Assembly: GCF_042432815.1 (NCBI RefSeq)
Contig: NZ_JBHLWM010000005.1
Location: 930,001-994,000, forward strand
Length of the DNA: 64,000 nt
Source: Rhodopseudomonas telluris
GTDB taxonomy: Bacteria > Pseudomonadota > Alphaproteobacteria > Rhizobiales > Xanthobacteraceae
Reading direction: 5' to 3'
Every line of letters begins with the position of its first letter. The first letter of the stretch is position 1. Below, piece by piece: positions 17,618 to 26,537 of the stretch. A model generated the notes under the pieces. It had not been told where the DNA came from. It did no database searches and saw only the letters and a program-made list of their open reading frames with translations. Made by a program: the position numbers and the translations under genes.

Positions 17618-18586
17618 TCACCCCAGATCGCTGCGCGGGTGGTACGGGTGGCCGTCGCGCCACTTCGTCATCAGCGCTTCGAGTTCGGCGTCGTGGCCGT
17701 CGGGCAGGACGATCCGGATGGTGACGAACAGATCGCCGGCCGCGCCGGCCTTCGGCAGGCCCTTGCCCTTGAGGCGGAAGATGCGGCCGCTCGACGTGTT
17801 CTTCGGGATCGACAGCTCGATCGCGCCGGTCAGCGTCGGCACGCGGACCTTGGCGCCGAGCACCGCCTCGTACAGCGTGATCGGCAGTTCGAGCCGCAGA
17901 TCGCTGCCGTCGACCTTGAAGTACGGATGCGGCGCGTAGTTGACGGTGATTAGCAGGTCGCCGGGACGATGGCCGGGCGCGCTCTCGCCCTGCCCCTTCA
18001 GCCGGATTTGCTGGCCCGGCCCGACGCCGGCCGGAATCTTGACGTTGAGCTCCTTGCCGCTCGGCAACCGGACGCGCTTTTCCGAGCCCTTCGCGGCCTC
18101 TTCGAGCGTCACCGTCATCGCGACACTCTGGTCGAGGTCGGGGGCAAAGCCGCCGCCGTCGAAGTCGAAGCCACCGGCCCCACCGCCGCGCGCACCACTG
18201 CGCATGCCGGCCGCGCCGCCGAACATCGAATTCAGGATGTCTTCGAACCCACCGCCCGCGCCGCCGCCGAATCCAGCGCCGCCGCTGCGGAAATTGTACT
18301 GCTCGAAGCCGCCGCCGGCACGACCGCCGCGCGCACCGCCGCCAGGGAAGCCCTGGAAACGCGGCTTGCCTTCGGCGTCGATCTCGCCGCGGTCGAATTG
18401 CTTGCGCTTGGCCTCGTCGCCGAGAATCTCGTTGGCGGAGTTGACCTCGGCGAAACGGGCAGCGGCCTTCGGGTCGTTCTTGTTCGCGTCGGGGTGATGC
18501 TTCTTGGCCAGCTTGCGATAGGCGCTTTTGATCGCCGCAGCGCTGGCGTCCCGCTGCACCCCCAGGACCTCGTAGGGGTCGCGCAT
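17618..18586 (-). CDS. DnaJ-like co-chaperone (CbpA type)
   Basis: A 322-residue J-domain protein. The J domain (1-70) carries the essential HPD (KKHHPDANKN), followed by a long glycine/phenylalanine-rich linker (about 85-145) and two C-terminal substrate-binding domains (VRLPSGKELNVKIPAG, GDLLITVNY). The cysteine-rich zinc-finger domain of true DnaJ is absent, as in CbpA. It should stimulate DnaK ATPase in the cytosol. The lipoprotein gene lies upstream on the same strand with a 118-base gap. Confidence 0.92.
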   Translation of the reverse strand: MRDPYEVLGVQRDASAAAIKSAYRKLAKKHHPDANKNDPKAAARFAEVNSANEILGDEAKRKQFDRGEIDAEGKPRFQGFPGGGARGGRAGGGFEQYNFRSGGAGFGGGAGGGFEDILNSMFGGAAGMRSGARGGGAGGFDFDGGGFAPDLDQSVAMTVTLEEAAKGSEKRVRLPSGKELNVKIPAGVGPGQQIRLKGQGESAPGHRPGDLLITVNYAPHPYFKVDGSDLRLELPITLYEAVLGAKVRVPTLTGAIELSIPKNTSSGRIFRLKGKGLPKAGAAGDLFVTIRIVLPDGHDAELEALMTKWRDGHPYHPRSDLG

Positions 18587-18704
18587 CCGTCACGTCTCCT
18601 TCAGGAATCAGGAATCGAACTATGGGCAGAACGCCCAGTCGGGTTTCATCTGGGGTGTTTGTGTCTGTTTTGCAACCGCTTTCGGCCCCGCTTTCGCAGG
18701 CGCG

Positions 18705-19262
18705 TCAGGTCCGACGCCACGGCTTGAGCGAGCGGATTTCCCAGTGGCCCTGAGCCGACCGGCAGGCGGCGCCCTGCATCCAGCTTTCGGCCCCGTCCTT
18801 GACGTAGCTGGCGAGAAAGTCGCGGCAGGACCGGCCGTCCGCCGTATAGGCCGCGGCGAGCGGCGTGACCGAACCGCGCGCGCCGGTGGTCGGGTTCTCC
18901 CACGGCTGGCTGGAATCCTTGCCGCCTTTGGTCAGCACGTCGGACGCGGCGATGCGCGCCAGCGCCAGATCGGCTTCGCTTGGGCCGCTTTCCGCCGACG
19001 GCGTCAGGGCGCGGATCGAGCCGGTGAACTCGCTGGCGTCCATTTGGGCAAATGCCGCGTCCTTGCCTCCGACGCTGCAGCCGCCGAGCCCCACCCCCAT
19101 TAGAATGACTATCAGGCCGGCGGAGCGGCCGATCGTCGATAGGACAACGCACCGCCGTGCCCTATATAGGTCTGGCCTATACAGAGCCGCCGGCGCGTTC
19201 GGGAGCGCGGTGAAGCACAAGTCGGATCCCCTCGCATGAGCGATACCTCCATCAAACACCAC
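18705..19262 (-). CDS. RT0821/Lpp0805-like surface lipoprotein, start uncertain
   Basis: The C-terminal 110 residues resemble the small outer-membrane surface lipoprotein family (RT0821/Lpp0805, 17-kDa antigen-like): DGRSCRDFLASYV and WMQGAACRSAQGHWEI. A lipobox LGGC follows a hydrophobic stretch (GLIVILMGVG). The start is unresolved. GTG at 19262 gives 185 residues but overlaps the first 27 bases of the divergent pdxH. ATG at 19100 leaves only seven residues before the lipobox cysteine. No ATG, GTG or TTG in frame lies between. The true start may be a rare codon or there may be a mutation at the 5' end. Confidence 0.6.
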   Translation of the reverse strand: MVFDGGIAHARGSDLCFTALPNAPAALYRPDLYRARRCVVLSTIGRSAGLIVILMGVGLGGCSVGGKDAAFAQMDASEFTGSIRALTPSAESGPSEADLALARIAASDVLTKGGKDSSQPWENPTTGARGSVTPLAAAYTADGRSCRDFLASYVKDGAESWMQGAACRSAQGHWEIRSLKPWRRT

Positions 19263-19874
19263 AGTGAGTTAACGTCCGGTGATTTCACCGCGGCGGAGAA
19301 TCCGTTTGGCCTGTTCGCTGAATGGCTTGCGGAAGCGAGCGGCTCCGAGCCGAACGATCCGAACGCGATGGCGCTGGCGACGGTGGATCCCGACGGCCTG
19401 CCGGACGTCCGCATGGTGCTGATGAAGGGCTACGACGACGACGGCTTCGTGTTCTACAGCCACATTGCCAGCCAGAAGGGCCGCGAACTCGCCGCCAATC
19501 CCAAGGCGGCGCTGCTGTTCCACTGGAAGTCGCTGCGCCGGCAGGTCCGCATCCGCGGCACGGTGGCGCCGGTGACCGAGGCAGAGGCCGACGCCTACTT
19601 CGCGACGCGGCCCAAGCAGGCGCAGATCGGCGCCTGGGCCAGCAAGCAGTCGCAGCCGCTAGAGAGCCGTTTCGCGTTCGAACAGGCGATCGCCAAGGTC
19701 GCGGCGCGGCATCTGGTCGGCGAGGTTCCGCGCCCGCCGGGCTGGAGCGGCTGGCGGATCACGCCGTCGCGGATCGAATTCTGGCACGACCGCCCGTTCC
19801 GCCTGCACGACCGCATCGAATTCAGCCGGGACACACCGGCCCACCCCTGGACCAAGACAAGGCTTTACCCATGA
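19236..19874 (+). CDS. pdxH: Pyridoxamine 5'-phosphate oxidase
   Basis: A 212-residue FMN enzyme oxidising pyridoxamine or pyridoxine 5'-phosphate to PLP. The family marks are DPNAMALATVDPDGLPDVRMVLMK in part, FYSHIASQKG, the FMN/PLP loop ATRPKQAQIGAWASKQS and the C-terminal signature near EFWHDRPFRLHDRIEF. Length and both ends fit PdxH. The ATG overlaps the stop of nothing but diverges from the lipoprotein. Its stop overlaps the ATG of the next SDR gene (ATGA), implying translational coupling. Confidence 0.95.
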   Translation: MSDTSIKHHSELTSGDFTAAENPFGLFAEWLAEASGSEPNDPNAMALATVDPDGLPDVRMVLMKGYDDDGFVFYSHIASQKGRELAANPKAALLFHWKSLRRQVRIRGTVAPVTEAEADAYFATRPKQAQIGAWASKQSQPLESRFAFEQAIAKVAARHLVGEVPRPPGWSGWRITPSRIEFWHDRPFRLHDRIEFSRDTPAHPWTKTRLYP

Positions 19875-20644
19875 GTCCCGACACACCGAAGCGTGCGCCC
19901 GAGGGCAACGCGCAGCGCCGGACGATGATCTTGACCGGCGCCAGTCGCGGCATCGGCCACGCCACGGTGATCCGTTTTTCCAGCGCCGGCTGGCGCGTGA
20001 TCACCTGCTCGCGGCACCCGTTCCCGGAGGAATGCCCGTGGGGCGCCGGGCCGGAAGATCATATCCAAATCAATCTCGGCGATCGCGCCGACACGCTGCG
20101 CGGCATCGATGAAATCCGCGAACGGCTCGACGGCGCGCTGGTGCATGCGCTGGTCAACAACGCGGCGATCTCGCCGAAGAACGCGAGCGGAGGCCGGCTC
20201 GGCTCGATCGACACCGAAATGGACACCTGGGAGCACGTCTTCCACGTCAACTTCTTCGCGCCGATCATGATGGCGCGCGGGCTGATCGAGGAGCTGAAGG
20301 CGGCCAAGGGGTCGGTCGTGAACGTCACCTCGATCGCCGGCTCGCGCGTGCATCCGTTCGCCGGCGCCGCTTATGCCACCTCGAAGGCGGCGCTCGCGGC
20401 GCTGACGCGCGAGATGGCGTCGGACTTCGGTCCGATCGGCGTGCGCGTCAATTCGATCGCGCCCGGCGAGATCGACACCTCGATCCTGTCGCCCGGCACC
20501 GAGAAGATCGTCCAGGAAGACATCCCGATGCGCCGGCTCGGCACGCCGGACGAAGTCGCCAAGATCATCTACGTGCTGTGCACCGAGACCTCGTCCTACG
20601 TGAACGGCGCCGAAATCCACATCAACGGCGGCCAGCACGTCTAG
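19871..20644 (+). CDS. Short-chain dehydrogenase/reductase, coupled to pdxH
   Basis: A 257-residue classical SDR with TGASRGIG (cofactor), NNAA, a catalytic serine in NVTSIAGS and YATSK as YxxxK. The C-terminus ending YVNGAEIHINGGQHV is that of tetrameric SDRs. It starts within the stop codon of pdxH, so the two are one transcript. A vitamin B6-related role is possible from this coupling, but other substrates are equally consistent. Downstream is a repeat and a terminator-like hairpin. Confidence 0.88.
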   Translation: MSPDTPKRAPEGNAQRRTMILTGASRGIGHATVIRFSSAGWRVITCSRHPFPEECPWGAGPEDHIQINLGDRADTLRGIDEIRERLDGALVHALVNNAAISPKNASGGRLGSIDTEMDTWEHVFHVNFFAPIMMARGLIEELKAAKGSVVNVTSIAGSRVHPFAGAAYATSKAALAALTREMASDFGPIGVRVNSIAPGEIDTSILSPGTEKIVQEDIPMRRLGTPDEVAKIIYVLCTETSSYVNGAEIHINGGQHV

Positions 20645-20662
20645 TCTGCCCTGTGCGGAGCC

Positions 20663-20780
20663 GTCATCCTGAGGTGCGCGCAGAGCGCGCCTCGAAGGAT
20701 GCGGCCACAGGGCGTGCGGCCCATCCTCCGAGGCCCGCAGCGCCGCGCAGTGCGCGGCTCCGCGGGCACCTCAGGATGAC
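20663..20780. repeat. Palindromic intergenic repeat, family D, copy 1
   Basis: Outer arms GTCATCCTGAGGTGC and GCACCTCAGGATGAC with inner arms CCTCGAAGGATG and CATCCTCCGAGG. It fills much of the 328-base gap 20645-20972. Relatives are at 34379 and 58297. Confidence 0.8.
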
Positions 20781-20918
20781 GGCGGGAGCTGATTGGCAGC
20801 TCTGATCTTTCAGCCAAGCACAACTGATCCGACATCACCCCACGTCCTACCCGGCACAAGGCCGGGCACGACTTGGGCAGAGCCGGATTTGGTCACCGGA
20901 TACGTTCATTTGAATCGA

Positions 20919-20957
20919 AAGCGCCGGTTCTGATCTCTCAGAACCGGCGCTTCGGTT
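20919..20957. terminator. Strong hairpin, likely terminator
   Basis: A perfect 15-bp stem (20919-20933 with 20938-20952) has a TCTC loop and GGTTTTA on the plus side. It lies 20 bases after the stop of the minus-strand zinc-ribbon gene and also ends the plus-strand pdxH-SDR unit, so it may act in both directions. Confidence 0.7.
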
Positions 20958-20972
20958 TTATCGGAAGGGTCT

Positions 20973-21191
20973 TCAGTCCGCGCGGAACCGGCGGGGCGAC
21001 CGGGTTCGCGTGGGGCCTTGCTGCAGGATGCCCGCACTGGAGCAATCCTCCTCACGGTCGTCCTCGAACAGCGCTGCCCCGCAGTAGCGACAGAAGCGGC
21101 CGCTCATTGCCGGTGCCCGACTCGGCCGCTGCGCTCGCTGATAGTTCGCGAAATCGATGATGCGACCTGGCTTTACAACTTTGTCAACCAT
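20973..21191 (-). CDS. Small hypothetical protein with zinc-ribbon-like CxxC
   Basis: A 72-residue protein, MVDKVVKPGRIIDFANYQR at the start, then FCRYCGAALFEDDREEDC with a CxxC pair and a later lone cysteine, and a basic tail. The start at 21191 has GAGGA eight bases upstream, and a strong hairpin follows the stop, both supporting a real gene. The earlier in-frame codon at 21260 lacks a site. I do not recognise the family; a half zinc ribbon binding nucleic acid or protein is possible. Confidence 0.55.
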   Translation of the reverse strand: MVDKVVKPGRIIDFANYQRAQRPSRAPAMSGRFCRYCGAALFEDDREEDCSSAGILQQGPTRTRSPRRFRAD

Positions 21192-21291
21192 TGCTGTCCT
21201 CGTAGATCTGACAGCGTTATCGCAGCAACCCTTCTTCCAAGTGTTCAGCCGAAAGCTCAAATTTTACAGGCAACCGGCCACCGTCGGGTGA

Positions 21292-21966
21292 TCAGCCGAG
21301 ATGCTTTCCAAAGAATGCAGTCGCACGCGACCACGCGAGTTCCGCGGCCTCGCGATCATGCACCGCAGCGCGCTGCTCGTTGACGAAAGCGTGGTCGGCT
21401 TCGTAGCGGAAGAACTCCGCCGACTTGCCGGCTTCCTTCATGCCCTTCTCGAACGCATCCACCAGTTGCGGCGTGCACCAGTCGTCGCGGTTGGCGAAGT
21501 GGCCCTGCATCGGCACGCGCACGTCGGACGGCTTGGCGACCTGCTCGGGCGGAATGCCGTAGAACACAACCGCTGCACTCAGCTCGGGAATCTTGCACGC
21601 GCCGATCACCGTCACGGCGCCGCCGAGGCAGAAGCCGGTGAGGCCCACCTTGGCGCCGTTGCGCGCCAGATAGGCCGCGGCGCCGCGCACCGTCTGGGTC
21701 GTGGCATCCATGAAGTCGAGTGAGCTCATCTCTTTGTTGGCGGCGTCCGTGTCGTGATAGGGCACGACCTTGCCGTTGTAGAGATCGGGCGCGAGCGCAT
21801 CGAAACCGGCGAGCGCGAAGCGGTCGGTCAGCCCCTTGATCTGCTCGGACAGGCCCCACCATTCCTGAATCACGACGACGCCGGGCGCGTTGCCGCGGGC
21901 CGCATTGGCCAGATAGCCGTTCGCCTCTTTGCCGTCGGGACGCTTGAAGGTGATGATCGTGCCCAT
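21292..21966 (-). CDS. Dienelactone hydrolase family protein
   Basis: A 224-residue carboxymethylenebutenolidase-like hydrolase. The catalytic triad is visible: cysteine in GFCLGG, aspartate in FANRDDWCTP and histidine in EADHAFVNE. The segment VVVIQEWWGL carries the glutamate that polarises the nucleophile in dienelactone hydrolases. It could open dienelactone in aromatic degradation, but many chromosomal paralogues have no known substrate. Start at 21966 is supported by GGAGG. It is a single gene. Confidence 0.9.
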   Translation of the reverse strand: MGTIITFKRPDGKEANGYLANAARGNAPGVVVIQEWWGLSEQIKGLTDRFALAGFDALAPDLYNGKVVPYHDTDAANKEMSSLDFMDATTQTVRGAAAYLARNGAKVGLTGFCLGGAVTVIGACKIPELSAAVVFYGIPPEQVAKPSDVRVPMQGHFANRDDWCTPQLVDAFEKGMKEAGKSAEFFRYEADHAFVNEQRAAVHDREAAELAWSRATAFFGKHLG

Positions 21967-22066
21967 GAATCCTCCGTGAGTTGCACTTTCATTGCGGCGC
22001 ATATTGTCCGCACCGCCCGGCGGATGCAATCGCCGGCGGCGCGACCGGTGGGCGCGGAAAACGCGC

Positions 22067-22095
22067 AACAAAAAAGCCCCCTTGCGGGGGGCTTT
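22067..22095 (-). terminator. Rho-independent terminator of the cytochrome bc1 operon
   Basis: On the minus strand AAAGCCCCCC-GCAA-GGGGGCTTTTTTG forms a hairpin with a T-run, about 50 bases after the fbcH stop. Confidence 0.85.
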
Positions 22096-22146
22096 CCGTC
22101 TCGCGCGCGTCTAACGCGCGAAGAGTGAGGCGTGTAGCCGGCGTGC

Positions 22147-24216
22147 TCAGTGCACGTTTGACCAGACCTTGCGCTTGGTGAAGTACAACAGGCCGCTGAG
22201 GATGATCAGGAAGATCATGACCTGCAGACCGAGGCGCTTGCGGGCTTCGAGATGCGGCTCGGCGGCCCACATCAGGAAGGACGCGATGTCCTTGGCGTAC
22301 TGCTGAACGGTCTGGGGCGAGCCGTCGTCGTAGGTCACCTGACCGTCCGAGATCGGCGGCGGCATCTTGATCGAATGGCCCGGGTACCACTTGTTGTAGT
22401 ACGAGCCATCCGGAAGCGCGAAGCCTTCCGGCGGCGGGTCCTGATAGCCCTGCAGCAGCGCGTCGATGTAGTTCGGACCCTGCTCCTGGAACTGCGAGAA
22501 CAGGTCGAACACGAACTGCGGGAAGCCACGCGGATAGGACCGCGCCTTGGCGAGCAGCGACATGTCCGGCGGAGCGGCGCCGCCATTGGCCGCGCGGGCC
22601 GCCTGCTCGTTCGGGAACGGCGAGTGGAAGGTGTCCGCCAGACGGCCGGGGCGTTCGAACATCTCGCCGGCGTCGTTCGGGCCGTCCTTGATCGAGGCTT
22701 CGGCGGCGATCGCCTTGGCCTGGTCGAGGGTGAAGCTCGGGCCGCCCGGCTCGGCGAGGTTGCGATACTGCAGCAACTTCAGCGAGTGACAGGCCGAGCA
22801 GACTTCCTTGTAGACCTTGAAGCCACGCTGAAGCTGAGCGCGATCATAGGTTCCGAACGGACCCGAGAAGCTCCAGCTCAGCGACGGCGGGGTTTCGCCG
22901 CCTTCCGAGGCCTTGGCGTTTTGCACGGCGCCGACCAGCAGCGAACCGCCGAGCAGCACCGCGAAAAGGCTCGCGGCCGTCGTCTTCATGATCTTGCCCT
23001 TGTTCAGCACGTCTTCGGCGATCGAGTTCGGCACCGGCAGGGTCTTCTCGACCCGCGACAGCAGCGGCAGCACGATCAGGAAGTAGGCGAAGTAGAAGAA
23101 TGTGAAGACGCGGCCGAGGATCGTGTAGATGCCTTCCGCCGGTTTGCCGCCGAGCCAGCCCAGCATCACGCAGGTGGCCACGAAGCCCCAGAAGAAGCGC
23201 TTGGCGAGCGGCCGGTAGCGCGACGAGCGAACCTTGGCGCTGTCCAGCCAGGGCAGGAACAGCAGGACGAGGATCGCGCCGAACATCGCCACGACGCCGA
23301 GCAGCTTGTTCGGGATCGAGCGCAGGATCGCATAGAACGGCAGGTAGTACCATTCGGGCACGATGTGCGCCGGGGTCACGCCCGGGTTGGCCGGAACGTA
23401 GTTCTCCGGGTCGCCGAGATAGTTCGGCATGTAGAAGATGAACCAGGCGTAGAACACCAGGAAGCAGGACATGCCGAACGCGTCCTTCAGCGTCGCGTAC
23501 GGCGTGAACGGAACGGTGTCCTTCTCGGTCTTCGGCTCGACGCCGGCCGGGTTGTTCTGGCCGGTGACGTGCAACGCCCAGACGTGCAGCACGACGACGC
23601 CGGCGATCACGAAGGGCAGCAGGTAGTGCAGCGAGAAGAACCGGTTCAGGGTCGGGTTGCCGACCGAATAGCCGCCCCACAGCAGCGTCACGATGCTGTC
23701 GCCGACGAACGGGACCGCCGAGAACAGGTTGGTGATCACGGTGGCGCCCCAGAAGCTCATCTGGCCCCACGGCAGCACGTAACCCATGAAGCCGGTGGCC
23801 ATCATCAGCAGGTAGATGATGACGCCGAGGATCCAGAGCACTTCGCGCGGCGCCTTGTAGGAGCCGTAATACAGGCCGCGCAGCATATGCACGTAGACGG
23901 CGATGAAGAACATCGACGCACCCGCGGCGTGCATGTTGCGCAGCAGCCAGCCGTAGTTGACGTCGCGCACGATGCGCTCGACCGAGTCGAAGGCGAGATC
24001 GACATGCGGCGTGTAGTGCATCGCCAGGACGATGCCGGTGACGATCTGCACCGCCAGCATCATCGACAGGATGGCGCCGAACGTCCACCAGTAGTTGAGG
24101 TTACGCGGAGTCGGGTAGGCAATGAACGACGAATGCACCAGGCCCGCGATCGGCAGGCGCTGCTCGAGCCACTTCATGAAAGGGCTCTGTGGCTGATAGG
24201 TCGATGGTCCGCTCAT
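22147..24216 (-). CDS. fbcH: Cytochrome b/c1 fusion precursor of the bc1 complex
   Basis: A 689-residue polyprotein. Residues 1-405 are cytochrome b: eight or more transmembrane helices, haem histidines in MHYTPH..RNMHAAG and FSLHYLLP..VLHVWALH, and the Qo-site PEWY. A second signal sequence (MKTTAASLFAVLLGG..AKASEGG) starts cytochrome c1, with haem site CSACH and a C-terminal anchor helix before KRKVWSNVH. In Bradyrhizobium the single product is cut by signal peptidase into the two subunits. It follows the Rieske gene by 50 bases in the same operon and ends in a terminator. Catalyses quinol:cytochrome c electron transfer in the inner membrane. Confidence 0.97.
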   Translation of the reverse strand: MSGPSTYQPQSPFMKWLEQRLPIAGLVHSSFIAYPTPRNLNYWWTFGAILSMMLAVQIVTGIVLAMHYTPHVDLAFDSVERIVRDVNYGWLLRNMHAAGASMFFIAVYVHMLRGLYYGSYKAPREVLWILGVIIYLLMMATGFMGYVLPWGQMSFWGATVITNLFSAVPFVGDSIVTLLWGGYSVGNPTLNRFFSLHYLLPFVIAGVVVLHVWALHVTGQNNPAGVEPKTEKDTVPFTPYATLKDAFGMSCFLVFYAWFIFYMPNYLGDPENYVPANPGVTPAHIVPEWYYLPFYAILRSIPNKLLGVVAMFGAILVLLFLPWLDSAKVRSSRYRPLAKRFFWGFVATCVMLGWLGGKPAEGIYTILGRVFTFFYFAYFLIVLPLLSRVEKTLPVPNSIAEDVLNKGKIMKTTAASLFAVLLGGSLLVGAVQNAKASEGGETPPSLSWSFSGPFGTYDRAQLQRGFKVYKEVCSACHSLKLLQYRNLAEPGGPSFTLDQAKAIAAEASIKDGPNDAGEMFERPGRLADTFHSPFPNEQAARAANGGAAPPDMSLLAKARSYPRGFPQFVFDLFSQFQEQGPNYIDALLQGYQDPPPEGFALPDGSYYNKWYPGHSIKMPPPISDGQVTYDDGSPQTVQQYAKDIASFLMWAAEPHLEARKRLGLQVMIFLIILSGLLYFTKRKVWSNVH

Positions 24217-24266
24217 GATGCGATCCTAAGCAAGGGATATAGCGACGACGCTGGACGGAGAGCGTG

Positions 24267-24794
24267 TCAGCCGATCTGGATTTTGGTGTCGGAGACGAAT
24301 TGGTAGGGCGGGACCGGCAGGTTCAGCGGCGCCGGCCCCTGGCGGATGCGGCCGGACGAATCGTATTGCGAGCCATGGCACGGGCAGAAGAAGCCGTCGT
24401 AATTGCCCTCGTGCGCGATCGGGATGCAGCCGAGATGGGTGCAGATGCCGATCACGACCAGCCACTGCTCGTGTCCCGGCTTGGTGCGCTCCTGGTCGGT
24501 CTGCGGATCAGGCAGCGACGACAGGTTGACCGCGAGCGCTTCCTCGACCTGCTTCTTGGTGCGGTTCATGATGTAGATCGGCTTGCCGCGCCAGAACACC
24601 TTGATGTCCTGCCCTTCGGCGATCGGCGTGAGGTCGACTTCGATCGGGGCGCCGGCGGCGATCGTCGATGCGTCCGGGTTCATCTGCGCGATGAACGGCC
24701 ATACGGCGGCCGCTGCTCCGACAGCAGCCACGGCGCCGGTTGCGATGTAGAGAAAATCACGGCGTGTCGGTTCCGCCGAAGTCTCTGTCGTCAC
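24267..24794 (-). CDS. petA: Ubiquinol-cytochrome c reductase iron-sulfur (Rieske) subunit
   Basis: A 175-residue Rieske protein. The Tat motif TRRDFL precedes one transmembrane helix (IATGAVAAVGAAAAVWPF), followed by the periplasmic domain. The cluster ligands are in CTHLGC and CPCHGS. A GTG at 24794 (VTTETSAEPTRR) is taken as start because it gives the family N-terminus; ATG at 24812 is also possible. First gene of the bc1 operon. It transfers electrons from quinol to cytochrome c1. Confidence 0.95.
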   Translation of the reverse strand: MTTETSAEPTRRDFLYIATGAVAAVGAAAAVWPFIAQMNPDASTIAAGAPIEVDLTPIAEGQDIKVFWRGKPIYIMNRTKKQVEEALAVNLSSLPDPQTDQERTKPGHEQWLVVIGICTHLGCIPIAHEGNYDGFFCPCHGSQYDSSGRIRQGPAPLNLPVPPYQFVSDTKIQIG

Positions 24795-25070
24795 GATCCA
24801 AAGCCCTTTCATCTCTGCGGCCGGCGATGCGGTTCTGGCAGGTGCGAATAATCGCCCGAGGCAGGGTCGCCGAACTCCACAGCCCACGCATTCAACGGCT
24901 GCTTGTCATCAACCGTTCAGCTAGAAACAGACAGTTCAGAATCGATCTATTGGCACCCTTGCCGGTAGAGCGCAAGCCCGCGAAGGGCTAATCGCCGCAG
25001 CTCGGACAATTCGACCAAGCAGTGATGTCACCTCGCGAGTTATGATTCAGTTGCTACGGAGCATTACGGA

Positions 25071-25520
25071 ATGCGGATCGCCCTGTACCAGCCCGACATT
25101 CCTCAAAACACCGGCACTATTCTTCGGTTTTGCGCGTGTTTGAACGTCGAGGCTCACATCATCGAGCCGGCCGGCTTTCCGATCTCCGATCGTCATTTCC
25201 GTCGGGCGGGAATGGACTATCTCGACCAGGTAACGATCGTGCGGCACGATTCCTGGTCAAAATTCATGCAATGGCGGGATAGCGCCGACTGTCGCGTGAT
25301 TTTACTTACAACTAAAGGCGTAACGCCCTATCTCGAACAGCGTTACCGATCCACTGACGTGCTGCTACTGGGCCGAGAAAGCGCTGGCGTACCGCAACAA
25401 GTCGCCGAGACGGCCGATGCGCAGGTGGTCATTCCGATGCAGCCGGCGATGCGCTCGCTCAACGTCGCGATGGCAGCCGCGCTGGTGGTCGGCGAGGCGC
25501 TGCGGCAGACACGAGACTGA
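25071..25520 (+). CDS. trmL: tRNA (cytidine/uridine-34 2'-O)-methyltransferase
   Basis: A 149-residue SPOUT-class methyltransferase. Family features are the opening MRIALYQPDIPQNTGTILR, the S-adenosylmethionine loop LLGRESAGVP and the trefoil-knot end IPMQPAMRSLNVAMAAALV. TrmL methylates the ribose of the wobble base in leucine tRNAs. The base composition in this gene is somewhat lower in GC than its neighbours. queE follows after 12 bases. Confidence 0.93.
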   Translation: MRIALYQPDIPQNTGTILRFCACLNVEAHIIEPAGFPISDRHFRRAGMDYLDQVTIVRHDSWSKFMQWRDSADCRVILLTTKGVTPYLEQRYRSTDVLLLGRESAGVPQQVAETADAQVVIPMQPAMRSLNVAMAAALVVGEALRQTRD

Positions 25521-25532
25521 GAAGGACACGAG

Positions 25533-26165
25533 TTGAGCTACGCGGTGAAAGAAATCTTCCTGACCCTGCAGGGCGAAGGCGCGCATGCCGGACGCGCGTC
25601 GGTGTTCTGCAGATTTGCGGGATGTAATCTGTGGACGGGCCGCGAGCAGGATCGCGATCAGGCGGTGTGCAAATTCTGCGACACTGACTTTGTCGGCACC
25701 GACGGCACACTCGGGGGTCGCTATGCGGACGCTGATCAGCTCGCGGCTGTTATTGCAGCGCAATGGATCGGCGACGATCAGGACCACTATGTAGTGATCA
25801 CCGGCGGCGAGCCGCTGCTGCAGGTCGACCCGGAACTAATTGATGCGCTGCACAAGCGGGGCTTCGCGATCGGCGTCGAAACTAACGGCACGATCGAGCC
25901 ACCCCACGGAATTGATTGGCTTTGTGTCAGTCCGAAAGCCGGCGCGCCGCTGCGCGTGCAATGCGGTAACGAGCTCAAGCTGGTGTACCCGCAGGACGGC
26001 GCGCTGCCGGAGCGGTTCCAGCACCTCGCCTTCGAGCGGTTCTCGCTGCAGCCGATGGACGGCCCGCGGCAGGCCGACAACACCCGGGAGGCGATCGACT
26101 ATTGCCTGCGCCACCCGCAATGGAGGCTCAGCGTCCAGACCCATAAGGCGATCGGCATCCGCTAG
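25533..26165 (+). CDS. queE: 7-carboxy-7-deazaguanine synthase (radical SAM)
   Basis: A 210-residue QueE of the queuosine/preQ0 pathway, converting 6-carboxytetrahydropterin to CDG. It starts with TTG at 25533, with GAAGGA seven bases before it; the family N-terminus YAVKEIFLTLQGEG begins there. The iron-sulfur cysteines are in the form C-x14-C-x2-C (CNLW...AVCKFC), the expanded motif of QueE. The SAM glycine motif is VITGGEPLLQ. No other queuosine gene is in the window. Transcribed with trmL, another tRNA wobble modifier. Confidence 0.95.
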   Translation: MSYAVKEIFLTLQGEGAHAGRASVFCRFAGCNLWTGREQDRDQAVCKFCDTDFVGTDGTLGGRYADADQLAAVIAAQWIGDDQDHYVVITGGEPLLQVDPELIDALHKRGFAIGVETNGTIEPPHGIDWLCVSPKAGAPLRVQCGNELKLVYPQDGALPERFQHLAFERFSLQPMDGPRQADNTREAIDYCLRHPQWRLSVQTHKAIGIR

Positions 26166-26240
26166 CCGGGCCGTGATCGCCCTGTCATGCCGAACCGCTA
26201 GGCTCCGCCGCGTGATCAACACTTCCAGCGGGAGCCAAAC

Positions 26241-26474
26241 ATGGACTTGAAAGCGGGCGACGTCGTGATCCTGAAATCCGGCGGCCAGGCAATGACGGTG
26301 GCGGAAGCCCGCGCCGACGAAGCGGTGTGCGTGTGGATGGGCGAAGAAGGCGACCTGTTCCGCGAGAGCCTGCCGCTCGCCGTTCTCGAAGCGATCGAAG
26401 TCGCCGACGAGGACGAAGACGAGGATGAGGACGACGACAGCGAGGACGACGCCGAGGCCAGCAAGGTCGCCTGA
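26241..26474 (+). CDS. DUF2158 (YodC-like) small protein with acidic tail
   Basis: A 77-residue protein. The first 50 residues (DLKAGDVVILKSGGQAMTV, CVWMGEEGDLFRESLP) match DUF2158/YodC, a small beta-barrel family of unknown role. The C-terminal third is almost wholly Asp/Glu (EDEDEDEDDDSEDD), which may mimic nucleic acid or keep the protein soluble. It follows queE by 75 bases and may share its transcript. Confidence 0.8.
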   Translation: MDLKAGDVVILKSGGQAMTVAEARADEAVCVWMGEEGDLFRESLPLAVLEAIEVADEDEDEDEDDDSEDDAEASKVA

Positions 26475-26537
26475 GCGCGTTTCGTCGCGAAACCTTGCGG
26501 TCCTGGACCCGATCCAGGGCCGCAACGGACGTCTCAG

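Noticed and set aside
22252..24306. Long open frame on the plus strand opposite fbcH
   Set aside because: High-GC shadow frame; the encoded protein is Arg/Glu/His-rich with no domain, while the minus frame is plainly cytochrome b/c1.
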